A DNA stretch of 64,000 bases, taken from the NCBI GenBank assembly GCA_002973575.1, contig PVEQ01000009.1:62001-126000 (forward strand). Direction: 5' to 3'. Shown here one piece after another: positions 55,915 through 63,918 of this stretch. Positions within the stretch are counted from its first letter, which is position 1, and each line of letters begins with the position of its first letter. Under the pieces are notes generated by a model, which saw only the letters and a list, made by a program, of their open reading frames with translations, was not told the origin of the DNA and ran no database searches. The translations under genes and the position numbers were made by a program. The stretch is from Sediminibacterium magnilacihabitans (GTDB taxonomy: Bacteria > Bacteroidota > Bacteroidia > Chitinophagales > Chitinophagaceae).

Positions 55915-56001
55915 TCATTTCCCAAACCAGTTCATTACCTTTTTCTGCCTTAGTCTCTCTTTTTCCTTGCGGAGATCACTGGTATTTTTAACCTTCTTCA
56001 T
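55915..56001 (-). CDS. Tiny basic ORF overlapping the holin-like gene end
   Basis: 28 residues, starting MKKVKNTSDLRKEKERLRQK and ending NWFGK. Its ATG lies inside the 3' end of the holin-like gene (14-base overlap), a coupling often seen for the small helical companion of such membrane proteins. It is very short and charged; related companions are longer as far as I recall, so it may be truncated. Confidence 0.4.
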   Translation of the reverse strand: MKKVKNTSDLRKEKERLRQKKVMNWFGK

Positions 56002-56329
56002 CACTTCCTTTATTGGACAATTGTTTTAATATTGCATTCATAATGTGGGACTGAAGCAGTTGTTCTTTGACGGCCCAAACAACCAGTCCTGCTAAAAAAT
56101 ACAAGCCTGCAACAATAAGGAATCCACAATATAACTGCCCAGTCCATTTACCTAAAGCAAAAGCCAGCGCAATACTTATAAAGACGACAAGAAGCAGGTA
56201 CAGAATCGAAACTATTGCAACAGCAATAAAAGCTGCTACCATCCCGGACGCCTCTCAATTTAACGGCATTTATGCGGTTATTGATATACTCTTTTATGTG
56301 ACCGGTCAGATCATCGGCTTTTCAAACAT
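55988..56329 (-). pseudogene. Holin-like (phage-holin superfamily III) membrane protein with frameshifts
   Basis: The readable core (84 codons from 56242) has two membrane helices, FIAVAIVSILYLLLVVFISI and CGFLIVAGLYFLAGLVVWAV, and a short tail (LLQSHIMNAILKQL), the pattern of the small envelope proteins annotated as phage holin family. Family members normally start with an amphipathic helix; a matching stretch (DDLTGHIKEYINNRINAVKL) is present upstream in another frame, after an ATG at 56329 (MFEK). One A missing near 56318-56321 and one extra G near 56257 would restore a single frame of about 114 residues. The shifts compensate, so start and core are in the same frame, but stop codons lie between. 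Confidence 0.6.
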
Positions 56330-56392
56330 TTAACCCACTTTAATGTTTAATAAAAGGATTATTGATTTCAGGATGATGGTATTGATACAGAT

Positions 56393-56457
56393 ACAAGCTA
56401 TCTATCGGTTGGCGCATATTAAATGACAATACTCATGAGGGCTCATGATCATCATCA
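56393..56457 (-). promoter_or_regulatory. Dual CRP/FNR-type promoter module of the holin-like gene
   Basis: On the minus strand: distal TGATGATGATCA (56446-56457) and proximal TGAGTATTGTCA (56424-56435), both perfect, then TAGCTTGT (56393-56400), an imperfect -7 box. Centres are again 51.5 and 29.5 bp upstream of its first T. The preferred ATG at 56329 is about 63 bases downstream of the box. Confidence 0.65.
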
Positions 56458-56471
56458 TATTCAAAGACAGA

Positions 56472-57398
56472 TTATTGTGTAAGAAGTAAATATAAACGAT
56501 CGGCATCTCTCTTGTGGCACAACTCGGTTCCGGGGTTCATGGTGGCAGCGGTGCCACAAGCTACGCCATATTGCAATGCCTGTTTCAGACTGCTTCTATT
56601 TGCCAGACTGTACACGATACCGGCAACCATACTATCGCCGGCCCCTACAGTACTTTTTACCTTCACCTGGGGAGGCGTTACACTATAGGTCTCATCCCGA
56701 GTAACCAGGATAGCTCCGTCTCTACCCAGTGAAACTACGATCACCTCGCATTGGTATTGCCGAATAACCTCCTTTGCTGTTTTTTCAACCTGGTCAATTT
56801 TGATTTTGGGTACTCCAACCAATGTACCTAGCTCAGCTAAATTTGGTTTGATCAGGTAAGCGCCCAGGGTAACGGCTTCTTTTAATGCATCTCCGGATAC
56901 ATCAACAATAAGTTTTGCGTTTTTCTTTTTAGCACTTCGTGCTAACTCTGCAAAAACATTAGCGGAAACACCTGGTGGCAGACTCCCGCTTAGAACAATA
57001 AAGCGAACATCCGCCGTTTCATTCAGGGCATTAAGGCATTGTTTCCACTCGTTCTTGCTCAATTTTCCGGCAGGCATACCCAACCGGTACTGATTGCCCG
57101 TACCCTCATCCTTGATGATGAAATTCTCTCTTGTTTCATTAGCAGTATCGATAATAACGGTATGAATGTTTTCTTTTTCAAGGAGGTGAGCAAGAAATTT
57201 ACCTGTACAGCCGCCAGACGGTAATATGCAGGTTGCATTTCCTCCTATCTTTTTTATCGCCCTCGCTACATTGATACCTCCTCCGCCAGGCTCCAGTTTT
57301 ATTTTTGAGCAACGTAGTTTATTCTCAGGAATTAAGGCGGGAATTGATACGCTTTTGTCTATACAGGGGCTGAAAGTAATGGTAACTATGAAAGACAT
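56472..57398 (-). CDS. pfkB: PfkB-type 6-phosphofructokinase
   Basis: 308 residues of the ribokinase-like family, from the ATG at 57398 (MSFIVTITFSPCIDKSVSI). The substrate motif is EPGGGGINVARAIKKIGG, and the catalytic site is VKSTVGAGDSMVAGIVYSL, with the base Asp. It resembles E. coli PfkB and the 1-phosphofructokinase group, so it phosphorylates a fructose phosphate in glycolysis. It is the last gene of the Balon-USP-LDH-PfkB unit. An ATG at 57407 would overlap the ldhA stop. Confidence 0.88.
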   Translation of the reverse strand: MSFIVTITFSPCIDKSVSIPALIPENKLRCSKIKLEPGGGGINVARAIKKIGGNATCILPSGGCTGKFLAHLLEKENIHTVIIDTANETRENFIIKDEGTGNQYRLGMPAGKLSKNEWKQCLNALNETADVRFIVLSGSLPPGVSANVFAELARSAKKKNAKLIVDVSGDALKEAVTLGAYLIKPNLAELGTLVGVPKIKIDQVEKTAKEVIRQYQCEVIVVSLGRDGAILVTRDETYSVTPPQVKVKSTVGAGDSMVAGIVYSLANRSSLKQALQYGVACGTAATMNPGTELCHKRDADRLYLLLTQ

Positions 57399-57403
57399 AA
57401 AGA

Positions 57404-58405
57404 TCAAATTGCTTTGAGCCTTAATTCATGTTTATTGATTTTCCCTTTTTTCCAGCAATCGATATTATAAAAGGTGGTTGCTGCAATATTGGCCAGCGCT
57501 TCGTTTGTCGCAAACGCCTGGTGTGGAGTAATGAGTACATTGGGCATATCCAGTAATTTCTTCAACAGAGGATCTTCCAGGTTTTTTCCTGAAAGATCAT
57601 TAAAAAAGAGGCCCCTTTCATTTTCATATACATCGGCTCCATAGTAACCTATCTGACCGCTCTCTAATCCTGCAATAACATCGGCCGTATTCACGCAACC
57701 ACCACGGCAGGTATTTATAAGCATGACGCCGCGTTGCATGAGGTCAATGAATTTCTTATTGATTAAATATTTTGTCTGGGGTGTAAGACAAGTGTGGATG
57801 CTGATGATATTAGATTCACTGCATAACCTCTGAAGAGAAACGTACTCAAATCCATATTGTAGTTTCAGTTTTTCGTTCTCCAGGATGTCGTGTGCCAATA
57901 GATGACATCCAAATCCATGCAATATTTTAATCAGTACACCGCCGATTTTACCAACCCCGATGACACCGATGGTTTTGTTGTGCAGATCAAATCCTATCAG
58001 GTCAGAAATAGTGAAATTATGCAGATGCACTTGCCTGTCTGAAAGAATAATTCTTCTGTTCAGAGATAACATCAGCGCAACAGTATGTTCGGCAATAGCA
58101 TATGGAGAATAGTCGGGTACATTAGCTACTCGTATTCCCAATTCCGTCGCTTTCTTCAAATCTATGTTGTCGTGCCCGGCAGCACGGATAGCAATAAATT
58201 TTACTCCGTTTTGATGCAATCTTTTCAATACATCCGCGGAGCCGTCGTCTGCTGTAAAAACACTAACTGTATCATAGCCATCCGCTTCATCGGCAGTTTT
58301 CAACGATAATGGCGTTTCTGTAAATGAAATATCATTATGAAGCAGATTAGCCTTTAATAGATAAGACTGCTCGAAATCTTTTGTGCTGTAAAAAAGTGTT
58401 CTCAT
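57404..58405 (-). CDS. ldhA: D-lactate dehydrogenase (2-hydroxyacid dehydrogenase family)
   Basis: 333 residues. The NAD-binding part has KTIGVIGVGKIGGVLIKILH, then CLTPQTKYLINKKFIDLMQRG and INTCRGGCVNTADVIAGLES (catalytic Arg), GADVYENERGLFF and ITPHQAFATNEA (catalytic His). The YENERGLFF segment is typical of fermentative D-LDH. It reduces pyruvate to D-lactate to regenerate NAD+ without oxygen. It lies 11 bases after the USP gene in the same operon. Confidence 0.92.
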   Translation of the reverse strand: MRTLFYSTKDFEQSYLLKANLLHNDISFTETPLSLKTADEADGYDTVSVFTADDGSADVLKRLHQNGVKFIAIRAAGHDNIDLKKATELGIRVANVPDYSPYAIAEHTVALMLSLNRRIILSDRQVHLHNFTISDLIGFDLHNKTIGVIGVGKIGGVLIKILHGFGCHLLAHDILENEKLKLQYGFEYVSLQRLCSESNIISIHTCLTPQTKYLINKKFIDLMQRGVMLINTCRGGCVNTADVIAGLESGQIGYYGADVYENERGLFFNDLSGKNLEDPLLKKLLDMPNVLITPHQAFATNEALANIAATTFYNIDCWKKGKINKHELRLKAI

Positions 58406-58416
58406 TTTAACGGATT

Positions 58417-59244
58417 CTATTCATGAATGGCCACAACAGGTACATGCGTATGAAGTACGAGTCGTTTTGAATGGCTGTATTGAAATATTTTACTGATAAG
58501 ACCGTGTTTTTTGGGAATGATGATGAGTAAATCAAGCTTGTTCATTTCTGCAAATTCAGCAATTCCCTGCTCAACGGCCGGTTTATTGATGAAATGGTAC
58601 TTAGGATGCATCTCGCCAAGCATTTCCTGCAACAGGCCGGACTCCGCTATGGTTTCAGAGCTGAGTGCCTCTTTGGTTTTATCGCTTACATGCAATACAT
58701 GCAGTTCTGCCTGGAATTCTTCAACCCATTTCTGGATCTCTTTTACTCGCACTGATTCTATCACTTCTCTGAAATCGCAGGCGAGCCCGATTTTCCTGAT
58801 GTTTTTGAATTTTACCAACGGTGGCACAATCAATAGTGGCCATCGCACCTGCTCTAGGGCGCCGGTTGTTTTGCCGCCAAATAAAAAGCGCTCGATTCCG
58901 TTGGCGGTTCCTGCTCCCATCACTACGGCAAATGGCTTAATGGTTGCACAATAAGTTGTTAACTTGGAAAGCACACTACCCATCTCTATTTCATTATGGA
59001 TAATTGTTTTTCCTCCTGTTCGGACTAATAATTTTTCCTTGAGCTTCTCCATCTCCTGTTGTACCTCCTCTTCCATTAGTTCAGTGCTATAGGGAGGCAT
59101 AGGTACTTCTCCTACAGGTATGGGGATGGAATAAACGTGAAACAGCGTCAACCGGGCGCTAAGCATGCAAGCCATGTCGGCTGCATAGTCCACAGCATTA
59201 AGGGAAACCGGTGAAAAATCGGTCGGAGCAATAATCGTTCTCAT
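58417..59244 (-). CDS. Tandem universal stress protein
   Basis: 275 residues from the ATG at 59244 (MRTIIAPTDFSPVSLNAVDY), the standard USP start; an ATG at 59268 would overlap the upstream gene. It has two UspA domains: the first has an ATP-binding-like MGAGTANGIERFLFGGKTTG, while the second (from about residue 140) is more degenerate. USPs act in survival of starvation and hypoxia. It starts 1 base after the Balon-like gene ends. Confidence 0.9.
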   Translation of the reverse strand: MRTIIAPTDFSPVSLNAVDYAADMACMLSARLTLFHVYSIPIPVGEVPMPPYSTELMEEEVQQEMEKLKEKLLVRTGGKTIIHNEIEMGSVLSKLTTYCATIKPFAVVMGAGTANGIERFLFGGKTTGALEQVRWPLLIVPPLVKFKNIRKIGLACDFREVIESVRVKEIQKWVEEFQAELHVLHVSDKTKEALSSETIAESGLLQEMLGEMHPKYHFINKPAVEQGIAEFAEMNKLDLLIIIPKKHGLISKIFQYSHSKRLVLHTHVPVVAIHE

Positions 59245-59245
59245 A

Positions 59246-60343
59246 TTAATAAAATTTAATAAGTGCAATATGATGGTAATCTTTCAACAGGTCATTATCT
59301 ACAAACTCCACATCGCCGCCGTGTTCAAGCACTGCTTGTATTACTTCATCTACTGCATCCTTGATGGTTGAAAATTTATTATAGGGTTTAGATGGCATAT
59401 AGATGGCCCCATTACTGCTGCCACGCTGCGCCGCACACATATAGTCCTTTTCAACCACGAGCAAACGTCCATTCCGGCCCCTGGCTTCCTTCCATACCTC
59501 TCTTATTCCAATGCCTAATTTCTTTCTGCCGGCAGCGTCTTCTAACTGATTCAACAAGTCTTTTTGAATTATTCTTTGCCAATCTTCCATATATGGCTTG
59601 AGGACCCCTGCCAGCTCCTGTACCGGGGTATCTTCATAATTTCCATGTATATATTGAACAACGGCTTTTGAGTGCCTGGTGAGGCTTTTAAAATGCCCCG
59701 ATATCCTTTTAGGGCCTAACAAAAAAAGAGGTAGTCGGTAGGCATTGAGGATTAACTCCAGCGTATTATCGATATGATGGAGGAACTTATCCATCACTAT
59801 TTCTTTACGGCTGGAAGCGTCTGAAAAATTTGCCACCTTTTCCGGAATGTCATTTATATAGGCGTATATCGATTCAGGAGCGTCTGATAAGATTTTGACA
59901 AGCGTATTAGATTTGCCTAAAAACACCTTGCTTTGCTTGCCACTGATAATCAAAACAAGGTATTGACGCAACTGCTTTTTGCTGTATACCAGGTCGCGTA
60001 TTTCAAAAGAATCGCTGACGATAACTTTTTGCATAACAGGTATAGCGAGGTATAATACTTTCTCAAATACAGGCGATAGATATAGAGCAATACTTTTTTT
60101 GTTTGTACTGAAATTCAAATTGGCTATCAATGTTTTTAGTTTATCCATCATTAACTCAACCATTTCGGCGGGATAATTATTCTTCAGCTCCTGTTCCACT
60201 TTATCGGTAGCAAGTTTCAATGAATATGTCAATTCAGATTTCGCGTTCATTCTAGGATCAAAGGGCAAAATAATTGACACGGCTGGACGATAATAAATCG
60301 CTCCCATTACTTCGCTTAGTGCTGGTGTCATAACAGGATTCAT
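59246..60343 (-). CDS. Balon-like (eRF1/Pelota-fold) putative ribosome hibernation factor
   Basis: 365 residues. An N-terminal part (AVSIILPFDPRMNAKSELTY) is followed by a central domain (LRQYLVLIISGKQSKVFLGK) and a C-terminal part (LLVVEKDYMCAAQRGSSNGA, then DAVDEVIQAVLEHGGDVEFV). This is the layout of the bacterial baeRF families related to archaeal-eukaryotic release factor 1, which now include Balon-type hibernation factors that bind the A site of idle ribosomes. No GGQ catalytic loop is seen, as expected of a non-hydrolytic factor. It heads an operon with USP, LDH and PfkB and has a perfect dual-site promoter. The Balon assignment is from memory of the family and needs a structural search. 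Confidence 0.72.
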   Translation of the reverse strand: MNPVMTPALSEVMGAIYYRPAVSIILPFDPRMNAKSELTYSLKLATDKVEQELKNNYPAEMVELMMDKLKTLIANLNFSTNKKSIALYLSPVFEKVLYLAIPVMQKVIVSDSFEIRDLVYSKKQLRQYLVLIISGKQSKVFLGKSNTLVKILSDAPESIYAYINDIPEKVANFSDASSRKEIVMDKFLHHIDNTLELILNAYRLPLFLLGPKRISGHFKSLTRHSKAVVQYIHGNYEDTPVQELAGVLKPYMEDWQRIIQKDLLNQLEDAAGRKKLGIGIREVWKEARGRNGRLLVVEKDYMCAAQRGSSNGAIYMPSKPYNKFSTIKDAVDEVIQAVLEHGGDVEFVDNDLLKDYHHIALIKFY

Positions 60344-60362
60344 AGTATACGGTTTAAGAAAA

Positions 60363-60427
60363 CAAAGCTAACCTTGGGCATCCCCTGAAATCATGACCAG
60401 CATCATCAAAATATTTGATTGTTCTCA
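60363..60427 (-). promoter_or_regulatory. Dual CRP/FNR-type promoter module of the Balon operon
   Basis: On the minus strand: TGAGAACAATCA (60416-60427) and TGATGCTGGTCA (60394-60405), then -7 box TAGCTTTG (60363-60370). Centres are 51.5 and 29.5 bp upstream of the box, and the distal centre is 78.5 bp from the ATG at 60343. The distal site is identical to that before the DUF892 gene, and flanking bases (ATTACnTGA, TTGATGAT) are partly shared too. Confidence 0.85.
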
Positions 60428-60476
60428 GGTAATAATATTCGGCAACAGTAAAACTTTCGCCGAGATAGTCATTACA

Positions 60477-60541
60477 TGACAAAGATTAGCCATTAAGCTG
60501 CACCTGGTCAGCTTTTATGATATCACCTATTGGTAGTTTTG
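60477..60541 (+). promoter_or_regulatory. Dual CRP/FNR-type promoter module of the USP-MgtA unit
   Basis: TGACAAAGATTA (60477-60488) and TGCACCTGGTCA (60499-60510), each one arm base off, precede -7 box TAGTTTTG (60534-60541). Centres are 51.5 and 29.5 bp upstream of the box, and the distal centre is 78.5 bp from the ATG at 60561. It stands back to back with the Balon module, with 49 bases between the two, so each unit has its own pair of sites. Confidence 0.78.
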
Positions 60542-60560
60542 GAACGCTAATCAAAATAAT

Positions 60561-61385
60561 ATGAGAAAGATATTAATAGCATTTGACGGAGTGCATTACT
60601 CAGATTCTGCTCTTTCATTTGCCGCCAAACTAAATGAAAAGGCGCAGGTGCTGATTACCGGTGCCTTTTTGCCCCAAACGAATATTGCTAATTTGTGGCT
60701 TTATTTTGGAACTGGTGTATCAGGGAAGGAATTGCTTTCCCTGGCTGGGGAGGATGAAAAGGAAGCAATACAAAAAAATATTACTCGTTTCGAACATTAT
60801 TGTATTGATCATGGAATTGAATACAGGGTTCACAAGGATTATTTAGATTTCGCTATTCCGGAATTAATAAAAGAATCACGGTTTGCAGATCTCCTGATCA
60901 TCAGCAGTGAATCTTTTTATGCAAGCATAAAAAATGAGCCGAATGAATACTTGGAAGAAACCCTGCATGATATTGAATGCCCGATCATCCTTGTCCCGGA
61001 TCAATTTGAATTTCCCGCTTGTAATATTCTTGCTTATGACGGAGGGGAATCTTCTGTGCATGCTATTAAACAATTTTCCTACCTTTTGCCGGAACTAACA
61101 AGCAATGAAACAATGCTGGTTTGCGCAAATGATAATGTAAACGAGCCGCTGCCAGATGAACTGAACATGGCTGAATTAGCTGCCCGGCATTTTAGCAGTT
61201 TCAGTTTGCTCAAATTTGAACCGGACCCCAAAAAATACTTTAATACATGGCTGAGTGAAGAGAAAGCTGCTATTCTTGTAAGTGGCGCTTACGGACGGTC
61301 ATCTTTATATCGTTTGTTTCATAAAAGCTTTATTGCAGAAACCATAAAAGAGCATCAAATCCCGATTTTCATTGCACATAAATAA
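60561..61385 (+). CDS. Tandem universal stress protein
   Basis: 274 residues. It starts MRKILIAFDGVHYSDSALSF, a UspA-type start, and has two USP domains with the second from about residue 150 (NILAYDGGESSVHAIKQFSY) ending in LVSGAYGRSSLYRLFHKSF, close to the ATP-binding GxxGxS motif. It is only distantly like the USP at 58417. It is followed by the MgtA-type ATPase gene with 1 base between, clearly one transcript. Confidence 0.88.
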   Translation: MRKILIAFDGVHYSDSALSFAAKLNEKAQVLITGAFLPQTNIANLWLYFGTGVSGKELLSLAGEDEKEAIQKNITRFEHYCIDHGIEYRVHKDYLDFAIPELIKESRFADLLIISSESFYASIKNEPNEYLEETLHDIECPIILVPDQFEFPACNILAYDGGESSVHAIKQFSYLLPELTSNETMLVCANDNVNEPLPDELNMAELAARHFSSFSLLKFEPDPKKYFNTWLSEEKAAILVSGAYGRSSLYRLFHKSFIAETIKEHQIPIFIAHK

Positions 61386-61386
61386 T

Positions 61387-63918
61387 ATGGACAATTTCCC
61401 CATTTCTTCATTGCCGATAGAACAATTGTATATCGAGCTGCAATCTTCTGCAGATGGTCTCACAGCAGAACAGGCTTCAAAACGAAATAGAGAAAGACTT
61501 AAATCAGATAAACCCGAAACCAGGTTCAGAAGGGAGTTACGGATATTGCTTCGACAGTTTCTTAACCCATTAGTGCTGCTATTGGCGATTGCAGTGATTC
61601 TGGCTGCCATTTTAGGCGAATCATCAGATGCATTCATCATCCTTTTTATTCTTATGATAACCGGCCTGGTGGGATTCTGGCAGGAAGCAAATGCCGGACG
61701 TGCTTTTGATAAGTTGCGCAAAATGATTGAGAACAAGCATGATGTTTTGAGGGAAGGCCGGGAAATTCAGGTAACATCGCAGCAAATTGCATCTGGCGAC
61801 ATTTTGTTGCTTAAGGCTGGCGATATTATTCCGGCAGATTGCAGGATTGTTGAAAGTAACGAGCTTCATGTTAATGAAAGCACATTGACAGGAGAGTCTT
61901 ACCCGGTTGAAAAAATGATTGGAGAAGTGCCGGATAATGCCTCTTTGACAAAAAAACATAATTGTTTATGGCAGGGGACTAATGTAGTGAGCGGAACTGC
62001 CAAAGCATTGGTAGTGCAAACAGGAAACCAGACTTATTTTGGGAAGATGGCACGTAGCCTTGCACAAACCCCTGAAACAGCATTTGAAAAAGGCATCAGG
62101 CGTTTCGGTTATTTTCTTTTACACATCACTGTTATTCTTTCACTTGTAATATTGATAGCCAATCTGTACTTTAAAAGGCCTCTGTTTGGCTCTGTTCTGT
62201 TTTCTCTTTCCCTGGCCGTTGGCATGGCGCCGGAACTACTGCCCGCTATAATGACTTTCGTTATGTCGGCCGGGGCGCGGCGAATGATGAAGAAAAAAGT
62301 TATTGTAAAAAAGCTGTCTTCCATCTTCAACTTTGGGGAAGTGAACATATTATGTACCGACAAAACAGGTACAATTACAGAAGGAAATATAAAAGTAAAA
62401 GGCATAGTTGGCATAAATGGAAAAACAAATAACCAAATACAGGTTTATGCATGGTTAAATGCCTCTCTTCAGAATGGATTTACCAACCCTATTGACGAGG
62501 CTATTAGCTCATTAAACTTTAATCTGCCAGGATATGATAAGATCAACGAAGTACCATATGATTTCATACGCAAACGACTTAGTGTTGCAGTTGAGTACAA
62601 TACCCGGCGTTTTTTTATTACAAAAGGGGCCTTTGTTAATGTACTGGATGTATGCAGTCAGTTCCAATCAGAAGATTTGCAGGTAAAGCCGCTTGATGAT
62701 TCAATCCGTCAAAAGATTGAACAACAGTTTGTCTTTTACAGCAAACAGGGTTATAGGACACTGGGACTTGCCTATAAGGAATTAATCGGCAACAAAGTGA
62801 GCCGGCAAGACGAACAGCAGATGACCTTTCTTGGGTATATTTTGCTGGAAGACCCTCTAAAAGAAACCACACAGTCATCTATCGAAAGATTAAAACAATT
62901 ACAGATCAAAACCAAAATCATTACCGGTGATAATCAGCATGTTGCACTGAATATCGCCCGAGAAATTGGGATTGAAAATCAGATCATTCTCTCTGGCGAA
63001 GAAATGAACAGTCTCTCGCCCGAATCCTTAATGGTTAAAGTGGTAGAAATTGACGTTTTTGCAGAAATTGAGCCACAGCAGAAAGAGCTTATTATTAAGG
63101 CATTACAGAAATCTAAGTTCACTGTAGCTTATATTGGCGATGGTATCAATGATGTAGCTGCCATCAACGCCGCAGACATTGGCATTTCAACGAATAATGC
63201 AGTTGATATTGCAAAGGAGGCAGCTGATTTTGTCTTATTGGATAAGGACCTGGGCGTAATTGCCGATGGTATTGATGAGGGAAGAAAGTCCTTTGTCAAT
63301 TCGATGAAATATATTTTCATTAATACCGGCGCTACATTCGGCAATATGCTCGGCCTGGCCGGAGCTTCTTTATTATTACCTTTTCTGCCTATGCTGCCCA
63401 AGCAAATCCTGCTTATTAATCTGCTCACCGATGTCCCTTTTCTAACCATAGCTTCCGACAACGTGGATGCTCAACAATTGGAAAAGCCCGGCAGTTGGGA
63501 TATTAAAATGATCCGGAATTTTATGATCATCTTCGGCTTGCACAGCACTATATTCGACTTCCTTACCTTTTACGTCTTATATGTTCATTTAAAGCTTACA
63601 GACATTGCATTTCAGACCGGCTGGTTTTGGGAGTCAACCATTACCCAACTATTGATTACATTCATTATCCGCACCCGAAAACCCCTTTTTAAAAGTGAGC
63701 CGGGGCGGTTATTGCTCATAACAAGTATTATATCCTTAGCTATTACTATCTTACTCCCCATTTCACCTTTTGCCGGAATGTTGGGTTTTGTTGCTGGCAA
63801 CTCTCAACAGCTATTATTCCTGTTTATTATCCTGGTAGCTTTTGTTGTAACTGGAGAGATAACAAAAATCATTTTCTTCAGATTCGGCAGTAATAACAGG
63901 CCTATAAAGCAGACTTAA
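61387..63918 (+). CDS. mgtA: Magnesium-translocating P-type ATPase, MgtA-like
   Basis: 843 residues from the ATG at 61387 (MDNFPISSLPIEQLY); an in-frame TTG 15 bases earlier lies within the USP gene. The N-terminal cation ATPase domain (LTAEQASKRNRERLKSD) is followed by LTGESYPVEKM, VGMAPELLPAIMTFVMSAGA, the phosphorylation site NFGEVNILCTDKTGTITEGN (the NFG-ILC context is typical of MgtA), IGDGINDVAAINAADIGIS and a C-terminal membrane part. MgtA-type pumps import Mg2+ when it is scarce; Mg2+ would help stabilise ribosomes and ATP. A Ca2+-type pump is less likely. Confidence 0.88.
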   Translation: MDNFPISSLPIEQLYIELQSSADGLTAEQASKRNRERLKSDKPETRFRRELRILLRQFLNPLVLLLAIAVILAAILGESSDAFIILFILMITGLVGFWQEANAGRAFDKLRKMIENKHDVLREGREIQVTSQQIASGDILLLKAGDIIPADCRIVESNELHVNESTLTGESYPVEKMIGEVPDNASLTKKHNCLWQGTNVVSGTAKALVVQTGNQTYFGKMARSLAQTPETAFEKGIRRFGYFLLHITVILSLVILIANLYFKRPLFGSVLFSLSLAVGMAPELLPAIMTFVMSAGARRMMKKKVIVKKLSSIFNFGEVNILCTDKTGTITEGNIKVKGIVGINGKTNNQIQVYAWLNASLQNGFTNPIDEAISSLNFNLPGYDKINEVPYDFIRKRLSVAVEYNTRRFFITKGAFVNVLDVCSQFQSEDLQVKPLDDSIRQKIEQQFVFYSKQGYRTLGLAYKELIGNKVSRQDEQQMTFLGYILLEDPLKETTQSSIERLKQLQIKTKIITGDNQHVALNIAREIGIENQIILSGEEMNSLSPESLMVKVVEIDVFAEIEPQQKELIIKALQKSKFTVAYIGDGINDVAAINAADIGISTNNAVDIAKEAADFVLLDKDLGVIADGIDEGRKSFVNSMKYIFINTGATFGNMLGLAGASLLLPFLPMLPKQILLINLLTDVPFLTIASDNVDAQQLEKPGSWDIKMIRNFMIIFGLHSTIFDFLTFYVLYVHLKLTDIAFQTGWFWESTITQLLITFIIRTRKPLFKSEPGRLLLITSIISLAITILLPISPFAGMLGFVAGNSQQLLFLFIILVAFVVTGEITKIIFFRFGSNNRPIKQT

